64,000 nt of DNA from NCBI RefSeq assembly GCF_019399895.1, contig NC_091875.1, forward strand, positions 1,178,001 through 1,242,000, given 5' to 3'. Positions 39,201 through 54,578 of the stretch are shown one piece after another (the stretch's first letter is position 1; each line of letters opens with the position of its first letter). This stretch comes from Cardiocondyla obscurior. Taxonomy: Eukaryota > Arthropoda > Insecta > Hymenoptera > Formicidae. The position numbers and the translations under genes are program-made. The notes beneath the pieces are model-generated. The model was not told the origin of the DNA, did no database searches, and was given only the letters and a program-made list of their open reading frames with translations.

Positions 39201-42200
39201 CGAGTCGCTTCGCTCACGCTTTCTTGCGAATCCCTGAGGGAGTCCTTTTCGAAGCTCTCACGATCGTCATCGATGTGATAAGACGACGAGTCGTCGATTT
39301 TCGACGGGCTGATCTGCTCGGCCGCACCGATATGATTTTTCGCGCAATCACTCAGATAATTAGCAATCTCTTTGTTTATCCATTCTTTCTCCCCGATTTC
39401 TTTCGGCTGATCGTCCTGCGATTTGCGCAGAAAATTCTCGACAATGAACGGTGGCGAGCCGTGAGAGCCGTTCTGCTTGAAACTTTTCTTAGACTTCTTG
39501 CCCTTTTTGCGTCTTCCGTTCTTTTTGATTTTCTTCTCGGTGGAATTGCGCTTTGTGCCACAGACACAAAGAGATAACCAATCCATATTTAATTTACAGC
39601 AAATTAATTTTGATTCAATTTATTTTATGTTATCAGCGGCGATTTACTTGGCATTTAATTAGTCACATTAATTTTGTCTTCGTCCGCTTATAAATGCAAT
39701 TTATCTAGCTGATAATATTTCTTCTTCTTTATCAAAAAAGCTGTAATAATATTAATAATTTTATAAATTTTAATATATTAATTTTCAAATACACTCCAGT
39801 GCTTTTCTCACGATATGTTAACTTGGATTCTCGCGATTTCTCACGAATTCTCGCTGATTATGCCATTATAATCATCCGATAATGTCCCAGAGCAGCTCTC
39901 GCTCCATTTACGCTGTTGAGGGCAATGAAAAGATTGACACAATGTTCGCACTGCTCCGTCATTGATAACAATTTGTTCGAACTTGGATACAATCCCGCAG
40001 TACCTTGCGACAAGCATCACCGAAAGTTTATCGTCGAATCGAAGGCAACGGAGAACTGACTCGGGCAATCGATTCGGCAATCTTTTCGGGAACGTGCGGG
40101 CTTTATTCAGAACGATGCCCGCGCGCGAAAACTCACGAAATTCTTCACGGCACTTTGCTCAGTTCTTTAAAAAGAGGAGACAGGCTTTTAGCCTCCGAGG
40201 ACATTGTTCTTTTTTTTTCCCTTCACCGTCTTTAAATGCACGATCGTGAATTACCTTCCGAGGAGGGCACATTTACTGTAGCGATGCTCTTCGAGATCCA
40301 AAAGTAAACCTGCGTAAAGCATTCCCGGGATGTCTAACTCATTGCTTCGTAATACACCAATAAAGTAATACACCAGCAAACACAAATGCTCAATATAAAA
40401 ATGCTAATGCAAATGCTAAAACTTCAAGATCAAAGCCAGTCTGTCGTTTAATTATCTTAGAATACCTTTCTAATTAATTTTCTTTCTACAAGCAGGCTTT
40501 AAAAATATGCTACGATATAAAGAAAAAAAAAAAAGAAATTTTTTTTTATCACATAAGAATTTTATCAGAGGTCTAAGTTCTTTTTAATCCAACGTGGGCG
40601 CTAATTTCGTACTTCTTAATTCAGCGAAGCTCGGGGATCTTTGTCGCGCGTGTAGCTCGCGCACGCGGTCGTTCACGAAGCGTGTAACGCGGCGAAATAA
40701 TTAATAAAGTGAAACTGGGACGGGATAATTAACGTCGCACCAGAAGCTCGCGTTGTCACAAATTCGAGTCCGCTCGGTATGGGCATCCGCGATGTATCAG
40801 CGTCGCCCGACTCAGCCCGATCGACTGACAACGTCCTTCTCACAGCGTTTCATAAGCGCATTTATCACGACTCCCAGAGCGAGTTGATTTCACCCGGTGT
40901 GCTGGGTCCCCTCCATACAAACAATTTCCCGGCCCGCCTCGATGAGCCGGGGCGTTCTGCGCTATCGGTCACGATACCGATTTCCATCTGATTCCGGCCC
41001 GGCGAGATGCACGCGAGGAACTCGGCCAGAAAGAAACGACGACCACGATCGTATGTACACCCAAGTTGACAAACCTTAAAATCTCTTGATCGCAAAACTG
41101 AATAAATATTATCTAAGGATCGTATAGCAAGAAAAAAAAATGTGTGCGACTCATCCGTGATAAATTAAGAAAAAAGACTTAATTATTACATGGCTATAAG
41201 ATAATTATATCCGTTTTTGCTTCTAATAATTGAGTGTCGGCGTCACGTGCGCGATTAGAACTGCGAAGGTTAATGTCACGATCGACGACGCGTAGATTTT
41301 TGCGGCACGAGCATCACTCGAGAAATACGATAACGGAACGGCGGGAAATAATTCAAGGACTATCTCGGGATGAGAAATAGTCCAATGCAGCAGGCGGAAT
41401 CGAGCGAGACGGTCGCAACGCGGCGGCCGGAGGTGAACTGACGCCACGACCGATTTGTATCGTCGGTTGCAGCACGGACGATAATCATTTAACGGCGTCA
41501 CGTTAATTGTTGGACAGAACCGTGCGAGTTTTCGCGAGCTCGAAAAATAAAAAATCGGCAAGAATACGCTCATCTATACATATACGGTAAATAAGTTTTC
41601 GAAAGAAACATAAAAATAAAAAATAAAATTATTATCGTTATTATAAATTATATAAAATAAAACTGTACAAAATTAAATTTTTCCTTCGAAAAGAATTTTT
41701 AAGGAAATTAATATAAACTCGGTTCAATAAACGTTTCTTTTTTTTTTTTTTTTTTTTTTTTTTAATTGCTTTTAATTGGTTTCAGAAAAGTCCCACCCAA
41801 TTCAGATAATTCTGCACTTCGCTAGTTGGTGATTTCAACCTATAACGCGAGAAACGCTAACGGATTTCCAGCCTTAAAGGAGAAATATATCTCAAAGCCG
41901 GTTGATCGATCGCCAGCGATCTCCTATGCGGATGTGTGTAGCACCGGATTTATCTAACGCTCGTGATATGCGACTCGAAGCTCCCGGTGCGTGACCACCG
42001 GTACCAGCCCATATTTATTTACAGTATGCTCGGAAGTCGAGTCTTTTCTACACACGCAGACTGCTGTATCACGGAAATGCATCGTGTCTCTTCGACAGGT
42101 ATGATCGCTGTAAGAATTTCTTCTCCGCTATATCATTAAAAAAAAAAAAAAAGTAATCTTAATATTTTTAAAATTATATAAATTAACCGCATTTTCTCAT

Positions 42201-45200
42201 TAGACATTAATTACTCAAAAACTTTCTAATAAATTATTACAAAATTAATAACATAAAATTAAAAACAAAATTAAGTTATTAAAAAAAAAAAAAATAAAAT
42301 TAATAGCCGTGTTTTAAAATAACTAGTTGATTAATCAGCAACCTGTTTTCTGACGTAATGCGCGATTTCCTTGCGAGATCGAAGATCAGACCGGGAATAA
42401 TGGCGGAACGACGGCGATCGGCACGCGTCCGATTATCATTCAAATAAATTTCGGCCGTTATCCCGATTAAACGAGGCATTAAAGTGCCTGGGTTCGGAGG
42501 TCCAGCCGCACAGGCTATTGAACATTAAATTTAAGCAGCGGCTTCCTGCGCCGCAGATCCGTCACGTGTAAAGCGTGCGCGAAGGATGTCGCATTGTATC
42601 GTCGACACAATGCGGAGATTTTCGAAAGAAATAATACGTATGCGTGCGTGTGTATGCAATGTGTTGATCGCGATCAATTAATTCTTTTTTTTTTTTTTGT
42701 GAGATTACCGGGTGAAATGAAAATGGAAAGCAGCAAGGATATCTCGTGTGTCATAAAGATTAGAAACTAAACTAAGAGAGCCGACGATCGAAAGTAATTT
42801 TCAAGCTACGAGATTAATGTCAGTTTCTACCAACGTCCGGATCAGCTCTAATCTCGCTCTCCTCGGCCAATTTTTTTCCGCTTTTAAAATTAAAAATCCC
42901 AGTTCTAGTTTCGCAAAATTAAAGTGTAAAGTATGTTAAATGTAGATTAAGATTAATCTGCACCAGAAGTTCGTGCGAGAACATCGAGAAGCGATCTACA
43001 AAAGGAAAGAGCACCGCGAGGCTCTAAATGTGTTGTAGAAAAGTAATTAACATCTATTAAAAATTATTAACAATCTATTTAGTGTACATCGAAATTCTAC
43101 GTGTTGAAAATTTATTTAAGCATTCCATTTTCGGCGTGAACTCGTGCCGCGAATGCCTTTCCGTTCGTTGAATATTACAGCAAGAACTGAGATCGATACA
43201 TGTCCTATGTATTTCGCGCACGTAAAGTATTAATGGCTTCCGCGCATCGAAGAAGCACTCGCCTGCATCTCCGATCGTCATTGCGATATCGCGGATTTTT
43301 GAACCCGGATTATAGATTAAGACCCATGGGGGAGTTTAAGCAGTTTATAACACTCAATCGTTAACCCACGTAATAAGAGTCCAGATCGAAAAGAATGGGC
43401 GCGAAAAAGTACACGAGTGAAAGGCGAAACGAGCCTACGAAAGCAGGAACATAATCTTCGCGTGAAAAAAAAAATACCAGAATCAAAACTACGAGCCAAC
43501 ATTAAAACAAGGAAGTCGACGTGTAAAAATCAAAGGGGTCCAGATGATATACATATAGCCGATGACCTCTCGTAGCGTCCAAGTATGAAAAGTCCTTTAT
43601 CGATCACGCGGAACGTTCCCGTCCTTGCGACAATGCGTGAACGAGCAGCATTGAGTTGGATCTAACTTGAACCTGAATATCAGCGTGAAACTAAGCGCGA
43701 TTCAAGCCCGGGTACATCACTCTTTCATCGATCGCGCGCGATCTATCGACCCCGGGATCAGCTGGACATTGCCATTTTCTCGAACAACCAGTCACAGTAC
43801 ACGGGTATCCGGACACGGAGCATCTGGAGTGCACCCGGGGTGAGTGTGATTTCGCGTCAAGGCATTCACAGCCGGGTGGTACCAGTGTAGCCGAGGTGGG
43901 CGAGTGGAAGGTGAACGACGCAGTCGTTCTTTAGTTCTCGACGACGACACGAAAGACCGCCACTTTGCAGAAGAACCTGTTACCGACCAGCCGAGACCCG
44001 GGGCTCGATCACGAGCTTCCACGGCTGGGTTGCTAACGGCACCGCGGCCGGAACAGCTGGGCTGAGCTCGCTCCCGAGGTTGGGCTAGGTAACGTGGCCC
44101 CGAACTGTTACATATGTATATTACACTGTACGCACGCCTGCGTAGCACGCTGGGCTGCCCGCGAAGTCGCCAATAAAGAGGGGAAAAGGTAAATTGAGTC
44201 TTCCACGGATCAGACAAATAGATCGCCCCGCAGCTATGCGCTCAACAAAATTGCTTAGGCTCGACGAAAGAAATTAACAAATTTTCGTCTTCGCGAAATT
44301 GTTCAACATCGTTCCACGGGAAGTGAATGGCAGAAGATAGAACGCAACGTAGAGATGATTTACGGTTATAAATTAATTATGTAAAATAATTAATTTTTTT
44401 GTTTTTAATGTTAAAAAATTTGGATGTAAAATTGAGTATAGAAAAATGGTTGCTGAAGATATCTTTATAATGACGTTTAATTTGCCTTTGTTTTAACGTC
44501 GAACGATACATTCGTTATACTCATTGCACTATTATTTTTATTGTACGAACGCCAACGCCTCCACGCTCTCTACTAAATGTGACAGCCATAAAAGCCTACG
44601 AGTGTTATATCATCCTCCTGCTTGTTCGGATCTTAAAAGTAACCGCGTGCAATATTTACGCGTAAAAGTTACGCGTTAATTTTTTTTCGCGTGCTTTAAT
44701 TGAATTTATGTAATTAATTAAAGCCTAATTAAAATTCAGCACTTAAGATTTAATAAAATTTTAATAATAATTTATAATAATTGAGTAATTAATTGTGTTA
44801 CACCCTAAGAAACAACTCCAGCCTCAACTATAATTTCATAATATTTCTAACCATAAATATAACTCATTCGACTATTTCCACCGTCATAACGAATCGTCAA
44901 CTTTTTTTTTTTTATTAGAAGTATCGTAAAATCATAATTGAGGCCAAAAATAACTATATTATTTCCTCAATGTACACGGTAAGTATGGTAACTGTAAAGT
45001 AACAATGGGATCGACTGCGCGGAGGCTATTCGCAAACACCCCCATGTAGTAATTAGAAGTTTATCTACGACGAACGGTGCCTCGTATAACTGTGCACTAA
45101 TTATCGCACCTTTCAACAATGTTCGTTAACAATGTTCGTTCCTCGAGAGGCCTCCGATAAATATACAGCAGCGTTTAAAATGGTTTCGCATTCCACAGAA

Positions 45201-48200
45201 TTCCTACTACGTTCTCGAACGACGGCCCCGGGCACCCTTAAACCCTGATAAAGCCGAATCGAGCCGTCTTGGCGATACGCCAACGTCGTCGTTCTCCTCA
45301 TGTTACGCGCAGTGATCTACGACAAACGATCTTCGGCACGTTCATTATAATATCTCGAGCAATTTTTTCTTTTTTTTTTTTTTTTTTTAACGCTCCCGTT
45401 GTCTTTTCCTTTCGATCAAATCTTCCGTCCAAAACCTTCGGAAACCGTCTTTCTCACGCGAGCGGACGGGCACCGATTTGTTTCAACGTGTGCGAGCGCA
45501 AAGTCTCTATACTAAAGTCCTCTGTAGAGTCTGTAGCAATGCTGTGGCAACGAGGGAAAGTGGAATTTGGGCTACACGCAGGAGTGCGCGCGAAGGAGGC
45601 GAGCTAGCGGATTTCGTGGGGATGCAAGACACAGGAGCCACACGCTCGACGGACGACGGGGACGGCAAGTGACGTAAGATAAGATAAGGCAAGGTGAGGT
45701 TTGGTGAGGCCGAGAGAGGCTCCTTACAGACGTCCTTATAAGGTTGCGGCGCCCACACGTACCGCGAGTCTCGGCGACTCGCGGTGCGCTTTCGGACAAG
45801 GACTATGCGAGTCTGCACCTTTTTTCTTTCTTTCATTTTTTTTTTTTTTTTTACTATTGAGTAAACACAAGGTAGGGAGATACGAGAAGAATACCTTGTA
45901 CCTCGTACAACATGACGTATGCATTCCCCCAAATAGCGAACCTTTCATTTAACATAGGTATGGAAAGAAAATTAATTTTAGTAATTAATGTGAACTACTC
46001 GAATATTCTTTTACCGCACGATCAATTAATTAATGTATCGCTAATTTGAAAATATGAGAATATTTGCCAAAATAGAGCATTTAATTATAAATAATGTTAA
46101 TAAAAACTGAATTCAACGAAGTTAATTCTTGCTCGATTTCATATAATACCTATACTTATCCTAAAACTAGAATACCTATATATTTTTGTTAGAATTTTGT
46201 TAGAAGACGAAGGGTGACGCTATCGCAGCGACTTGCCAGAATGTAGAGATACGAGATTAATCGCGGTGACCGGGATACGTCGTACGAAATTAGTCATCGA
46301 TCCTTTTACTTTGGTGTCTCCGGAGTCTGTCGGCGGCATCGTCGAGGTATTATTTGTGCGGGCGTTCTCCGTAATGCACGGATTGCACGCAAAATGCGTG
46401 CCAGCCACTTGTTGCACCGCAATACCGCGCCGCATCCAAAGTACAGAATCGCGTTAACAAGTTTGCTACAAGATACGAGTTACGCGCCGCAAAAAATCAT
46501 GAGACGCACTGGTTTTAGAAACTGACGACACACGCCACAAAAAAAAAAAAAAAAAATTTTGCATTATCGATCGACAGGATTGGTTAGCTTCAACTTTCCG
46601 AGTTGGGAAAAGTTTAAACAAAATTTTAACTAATAATTAATAATGCTGCATGTCACGGTCGACGTGCGATCACGCGCTTATTATCACCGTTCGGCGGGAT
46701 GTAATCAATAGCGTCGCGAAGCGTAATTGACGAACGTGTCCCCCCCCACTTGCTTATCAAATATGCGCGTCCTGTTACGCACCGCTTATATCGACGTAGG
46801 CGTCTTAAGTGCATCTGCTCGGATATCTGTCCACTGTCGTTCTGGCCAGCTCCAGATACCGCGGCCGAAATAGAGCGCGGACGAAAATAGACGCGCGTTG
46901 CCCGTGAACGCCCGTTAACGCGCGGGATGAAAGAGATTGCAACGGGACGAGCGCATTAGAACGCGTGACGCTGGTAATCACAGCAACCCACACGACCCGC
47001 AAGGTCTACATTTCCCTTAACCCTTCAGTAAGCGTGACAAAACTTAAAATAAAAGAAAAAAAAAAGTTTACAACAAACTTACGCTATACATTTTTTTTTT
47101 TTTTAATGCATTTAATGCACTTTGCATATATTCTAAATTACCTAAATTAATTAAACCTTTAATTAACGTTTTCTAAGGGGGGAAAAGTCATTTTTCTAGG
47201 ACGAATTCTCGAGTGTAAAATATATAACGAATTGCTAAAAGAGTAAGAGATCAAAACTCTCACCTAGAGAGAAGACCACCGAGATTCGAAATTTTTATTC
47301 GCCACATTGGCGAAATAAATATAAAACGGACCAACTATCAGAGGGATCAGGTGAATTAGATTTCAAGCATCGTTTGTCCGGTGCGTTGAATCACACGCGA
47401 CAAATAGCGACCGTTTCTCCTTAACGCGCGCAAAAACGGCGCGCGTTTTCCAGATTGTGCGGCCGCACGTGCAATGCCATTTTTTTTTTCCAGGTCGCGA
47501 AGGCCAAACGCTTTAAATATGGACAATAGTAAACGCGATACGTTATATGGCTAGGCGCGACTCGGCCGATTGACATTTCGAATGCGAGCGGCCGGAAGAA
47601 AGACCCTTTTGTGCACTTCCGAGCGACGCAAACAATACGAGTCTAAGCTTTCGTCGTTGCATAAAAGTTTGTTTCTCCTAATAATAATTCATATTCTACA
47701 AATTTAATTATATTCCTAAGTTTTCCAAAACCTAATTGCATTCCAAGAATAACGCAGGTAAAGCTCTTCAAATCTCATTAAACAAATAAAATGAAAGAGG
47801 CTTTAGAATAAATTTTACAAGTTGTTACTCTTTACGTATATTCATACTAAAAGATTAAATGCTTCGTGCGAATATAAATATCTCCTTCCTGAGCTTAGCT
47901 CTCGCAGCCATGTTCCCCGTTTAGTTCTCGTAACAAAGTAATGATGCAATTGCACTCCAGCGACGCGTTTCGCTGATCGCGCTGCGTAAAAACTGTTACA
48001 CGCGAATATGCGCGTACCTCGTTTCAGAACATTTCTCGCGGAATTCGCGGCGGGTCGCGTTGCATCGAGGACGATCCCGTGTTCACGCGTGAGAGCGCGT
48101 CGCGACGTCCGTGAAAAACGCAATTGCGTCGGAAATTCTCGCGCGCGGATTAATCAGACCGCCGGTGGGTCTCGCTAACGAACCAAAACGTTCGTTACCG

Positions 48201-51200
48201 CGGGACCTCAATGGCACCCATTCAGCTGGGATTGCTGGCTGACGCAACGAATTAGCCGCCAATTGGAGAAGGTCGAGACGAAACTTGGCGAACGATCTTG
48301 TCAAAGTGACGGAAGTTGTCCCACAGCCTTCAACGGCTTTCTTTCGAAAACAAGGTAAACGTGAACATACCTTGGAGATTTATGAAAAAGGTTACGTTGC
48401 ACGTTCCGCAGATTTTTGTTTTTTTTTTGTTTTTTTTAATAATTGTAATTAATTTAATAATAATTTATCTCTTAGTGTACGAAGAGAATTCCATACGTGA
48501 TGATCTCGGGGTGAGAGCAGATAACCGGCGCGATTCGCGATAAGCAGATGATCGATGCGCTTCCGGTGGCGCGTTCCGGGCTGCAATTACGAAATGACTG
48601 ATTTCGTGCCTCGCACAAACTTCAACGCACATTAACCGTGCACGCGTGTGCGTGTAACCGGCGGTTGGCAAACCCTCGCCTTTCTTGGCGACCGCTCTGA
48701 CTCATTCACTGAGAACGGAGAGAACGCGCTAATAAAAACCGTACCGATTGTCTTATAAAAGAGCAGAGCCGCATTTCAGAGCCAGGGAAGCTTGAAACAT
48801 ATTGAGAAGTTCGCATAGCGCCGAATAAGAGTATTAAAAATCTTTGTAATTAAAAAAAAATATATATATATATATTGTATAAATACATATAATATTTAAA
48901 TTGAACATGTCGCAAAAAATAGGCCGGAATAAAATAGATAAATAGGTATAGAGAAACGAATGTCTTTAGTTACGGGATTAATCCCAAGTGAACTTAACTG
49001 GCATCTCTATTGCTACAGATGTAGGAGATAGCAAACTATGCGAGGGGCAATGACCTTCGACACTTTCGCTAAGAGATTAATTATAAGAACTGAGCCATCG
49101 ATGCACCATTACTCTATTATCACTTTAAAATAGACCTCGCTTGTTCCATTAATTTGAAAGCGTTCAACTTTAGAAATTTCTTAATGTATTACTTAAACTA
49201 CTTAAAAAGCAGTTTGATCGCGGGCGAGACGATATCCGCGAAACAATCCTGAATTTCGGCTTGTGAGAGCGTCGAACGGTAATGAAGATCGACAGAGAGC
49301 AGAAGATAAGGGCTATCGTTACGTCAATATTAGCAGACCTGTTTCCAGGACCAGCAGGAATTTATATAAAGCGAAACACCGCGGAGCTCGCCATCCCCTT
49401 TAATTTCGAAGCACTCGACCGCGGAAAGCTCGCGCCGACGCGACGTTCGTAATTCAATTTCGATCCGCACACACGGTCAAGCCCGGAAGTCGATCGGTTC
49501 CCATCGCGGAATTTGCCAGCCACACGCGATGTCGGAAAATCACGTCTTGAATTTCGCAAGTGCGCGCAGCCAAACGACACGCGATTCCAATCACGGCGCC
49601 CTTTAATCTTGCAATCGCACCAATTCCGATTTAAGGCTTCCGCGAATCACGAGAGAACGTCTTCTGAGCAAAAGCGAGGAATGTCACAAAGAGTTACCGC
49701 AAGTCGTTGTAATTTACGTAGCAGGACGAAGTACGCGAATAAGCTTTACAATTGTAGAATATGAGTTATTCATTTGTATTATTAATTTATTTTTATTAAT
49801 ACTTTTTCATAAATTGTAATTTTTAATAATAATTATTCGAGATACGGTTTTATCTGTCTACTTAAATATCCAAATGTCAGCACATCTCGCTGCGTCAAGC
49901 GCAGTGACAAAGCTCGTTCGACGATCTGAATCTCAAGGACAAGTGGAAGCCTTAGAAATATCCCGCGTTGGCGGATTAATATTGTGTAAAGTGCGCGGCG
50001 CATGTATGAAATAATCCAAGTTTCCCAGACACGACCGCGTGATGAGCAATATGATAAATTATAAGTGGCATCACCGATGAAGCGACACAGTGCTTGATCG
50101 ACAGCGGCTCATCATTTTCAAAAATAAAACTCGCCGGCCGATATAATTAATTCGACAAGCATTGTAAATTAATCTCGGAACACGAAACTTGAAGCGAACT
50201 TCGGGTCAGCTTTGACTCAACTAAAGAAGCCTTTAAATTGACGTTAAAAAGAATTACCGATGACAAAACGTTATACAAAATTACACTCAAATTTCTTATT
50301 TTATTTATCGAAGAAAAAATTTATAACGTTGCTATAAAATACGACAGTCATCCCACGCTTCTTCGAGTCAGCCGGGCGAAACTTAAAGATCGATATCGTC
50401 TCGGCGAGCGTCGCGACTGACAGTCAGCACGTGTCGAAATATTAATAAAATAAAGGAAACGCCGCGGATTTGCTTGCGCTCGCGAAAGGCGAGCCAGCCT
50501 CTCGAAAGCAAGTGCATATTGTGCAAGGAGGCTGCCCAGCGGAAGGCACCCATTGCCAATATTGATCGTGTCGCGTTTGCAACGCAAACGACCGATATGT
50601 CCGAGGTGTCCGAGGGCCGGTCTGATTCACGCGATCGTATTTCTGGAGGGCCAGGTGTTTCGCTTAGACACCGGCTCACGTACCGTGACACCGTAAAAAG
50701 GTGAATGCAAAATTCGGCGAGGAAGTTCGCATTCGACCGAGTGAATATCGCTAATTTTTTTTTTTTCTCTTTCTCTCTACCGAGTTTGCGGATTTTCGTT
50801 CGCGAATAAAGTGGATTCTTTCTACATGAGAAGCTGTGTGATATTTAACGACGATGACAGTTCTATTCACACGGTAGCACGGGGGAAACGCGAGAACGGC
50901 GGTAATTCAAGATAACGCGTGTAATCCGCAGCGAAGTGCTCCCGGTTAACCCGCCGTCGCGTAACAGATGTTAGCGAGATAAGAAGTGCACGTTATCGCG
51001 TTTGCACCAAACTCTTAATAAACTGCACAATATTTCATCCTTCTTGTATTTTTATTCAACTATTTAATTGTAAGTTTAATTTGATTTAATTAATTTCTTT
51101 CTTTCTTTCTTTCTTTTTTTTTTTTTTTTTTTTGTAAATAGTATATCAAGTTTCCAGGGTGCATCTATCGAATTCTTTAACCCGCATCTGGGAATCGTTC

Positions 51201-54200
51201 GTGATATGCGATATCATACCGCGAGTCGGTTGGGAAACACTGCGAGAGAAGAATTAACGCTCGAAAGCGCAATGATATTTCTTCCCATGCGTGCCGCAAC
51301 ATAAAGTGGTTAACAATAACGCAATTCCCGCGCGGTCTTTAAGAACCCCGGCGAATTATGAATGCCCCGGTAAGCATTCGACGAACGAAATTGCCGAGTG
51401 CGTTTCGCCGGCCGCGGTACAAACGCGTTGAATAATTAATAAAATTTTCGCGCTAAATAATGGAAGACGCCAGCGGCTCCTATCTGCGAGATTAAACCCC
51501 GATTAGTAAGTCTGAATACCGCCTCGCACTAAATTTCTTCCAAAAACATGATAAATGATTAAATCTACGTTGAATTATGAAGATCAATTATATTCCGAGA
51601 GAAAAAAAAAAATGTAATCGCTTTTAACTTCAAGTATAATTTTATAATATCTCCAAGGAAATAAATACGTTCAATCGATTCAATTGTTATTACCTTCGTA
51701 ATGAATCACGTACATTTTTATCATGCGAAATATCACCGAGTTATAGCCGAAGCTAAATTCTTATCTCCTTGAAAGTAACCGAGTTATCTATTCATAGTCG
51801 GGGGGAACTCCCAAAACGCATCTCCACTTTCAAGAAGAAAAAATAAAATAAGTAAAATAAAATTACTCCAGGGAAATGAATGTAAGTTTCGTAATGCAAG
51901 AAATAACCGGAGTTTGAGAAGACTTCCGCGAGTTACGAGCGAAACGGGAAAGTGATCGAGAGCTCGCCCGGCTGCCGCCTAGTCCGTTTACGCAGAATAT
52001 TTTTCGCACGGCTCGAAAAAGTGACTATTGTGTCTGGCGGTCGGGTGTTCCGCCGGATCAATTATGCCGGTCTCCCCTAACAACGCGCCGCTCGCTCGCT
52101 CGCTTCGCGAGCAAACGGTAAAGCCGTGCGAGCGCGCGGCCGGCGATCGTGCATCCCGAGCTGCAGACTGCACCGAGCGAGAAACTCGGCGTCGTCTATA
52201 GTTGATGAAATCCAGCGCGCGCGCGCGGTCGCGCTAGCACGTTGAATTAAATATCGGAAGATATATCCACTCTCCGTGCGCTCCTATCTCTTTCTCCGTT
52301 CAGAACTACCTGGAGAACGGACGTACCTGCCCGGCCGAAACTCCGGAGGACTCGTATCTCGAGATATTTTCGAGAATTTATGAAAACGGAAATGGCTGGA
52401 TGAGTTTGCAGTTTTACCAGAAAGATTTATTACCCACGCTGTTTTTTTTTTAATTTTTTTTTCTTTTTTTTTTTTTTAAATTCCTGCGGCTTTCTTTCGA
52501 TTCCCGGCACGCGACGCGAGAGAAACGCGTCTCGACTAAATCGCCTAGGTTAGATGTAGTTCGTTCTTCTGCGATGATATTCATCTATTAGGGAAATTAA
52601 TCAAAATTGAGGTCAAAAATGTAAGCGCGACACGCGCGGATACCTCGTGCAGTGGCGTTTAAAGAGTTATACCCGAAGAAATCATAGTTAGCGATCTCCG
52701 CGTGATTATATTCCATCGTCAGCGTGTGTCAGTATGTCGAATAATCGATATCGTTACGTATGGTATATAAACAATCGCGGGATCGATAGCGAGACATAGA
52801 CACATCACTGACGTCAGTTTCGAATTGGATCCGATGTTTCTGTTCTTACGCGAGCGAGAAGTGACCGAGTTTACGCCGGAAGTCCGTGATCACGAACGCG
52901 AGATTTCATCTTCGATAACCCTTCGAGCGTCAAAAAGGGAAAGAGAGCAAACACGGTCTTACGTAATTATCTGCAAACGTGACATTACAGCTGTTAAAGT
53001 CGCATTTTTTTTTTTTTTTTTTTTTTAATTAGTCACCAATTAACAATTCAAATGTGTTAAATAGAAAAATATCTTGAAACAAGACATTTTAACGAAGAGT
53101 TAAGTTAATAAATTTTTTATTTAATATGTAATAAATGTTAAAAATGTTATTAGTTTAAAAAAAGAAAAAACATTAAGAAAAAAATGTGCGAAGTGTTTCT
53201 GCGCATTTGCCTAAAATTTTTCAAACAACCATAACGTACTAAAAAAAATTGTATATCATCGAGGAACCGCAGCAAAAGTTTTCTGCGAGTGTAAAAATTA
53301 TAACTGACGCGGATGAATAATAAATTAACGCTGCGACATCGCGTACGTTTCGTACTTGAAATCGATCTAAACGAGAGAAGCAGAATTTATAATTTTTAAT
53401 TTACATTGCCACAAGTATTACGTGTAACAATCAATATTCCAGCGATTGAACGATAAACTCGGCGCGCCCGAAAATATTTTACTTGCCGCGGAATAATCTT
53501 TTTTCTTTCTTCTGGATAATTAAATTAATTAGCTGCTAAAAAAAAACGTCCAGATCATCTTAAGGAATTTTAATTCTCGTCGTTTCGCAGACATTTCTTT
53601 CGCACGCCGCCGAAGCGTTCGTTCGGTCGGTGCCTCGAGAGGCAATTAAATCGCGTTTTCGTGACTTCCGCTCGGCTCGATTACGCTAAACGGGAACGCG
53701 CTGCAAGCGCATGCAAGATTTTCGGTCTACATGTGGCAACACGCGCGGTGAAAGGAAGTGCCGTCTTCGCGATCGACGTCTAAGAGGAACATCCGTTATC
53801 GTGCGCGGGAATTCTGATGGCGCGCCGCCGGTGGAAATTATCCACGGGAGCAACTTCCGCCGAAGGTGCTCGTCCATCCCCCCCTCCCCCTCCCCATGTC
53901 CCACGCGTGTCAATTACAATTCTCAGAAGTCGTCGCGCACCGGTCGTCGTCCGCGTCTGCCTGCGATACGGATGCGCGAAACTCCGCGGCCACGTGTCTT
54001 AAACAATGTTATTCTAGCTACAGCCGGTATTTATCGGTTAATTTTCGCATTTGCTAGAACGCTGCTAACCATGAGAAGAATATGTCGCGGCACAGAATAA
54101 AATTATAAATTCTGTTGTTGGAATTAAGTGAAAAATATACTCGATACGGCAGTGTTCACTAATTTTTCATCAATTAGTTAGTTTTACTTATTTTTCTCTA

Positions 54201-54521
54201 TTCAGGCATTTTTACCATCGTCATGGCTAGGATCGTTCTCTTCAACAAATGTATAGCAACAGAATCCGCGAAGAAAAGAAAGAAAACAAATATGGCGCGA
54301 AGGGGAGACACGGTCCGCGGAAGGAAGGTCGTGCACGAAATTTCCCGTATATGGAAAGGCGAGTTCGGAGGCCGGCCGACTAGCCGATCGATCTAAGGAT
54401 CGGGATCCGGGCCCACGCGTGATTAGCACGCGTAGATCGGACCTCGTCTAACCACGTGACAAATACTTATGGAAAAACACGGAGGTGCACGAACGAGAAC
54501 CAGGTAACCCTTAAACGAAGG

Positions 54522-54578
<57 letters not shown>

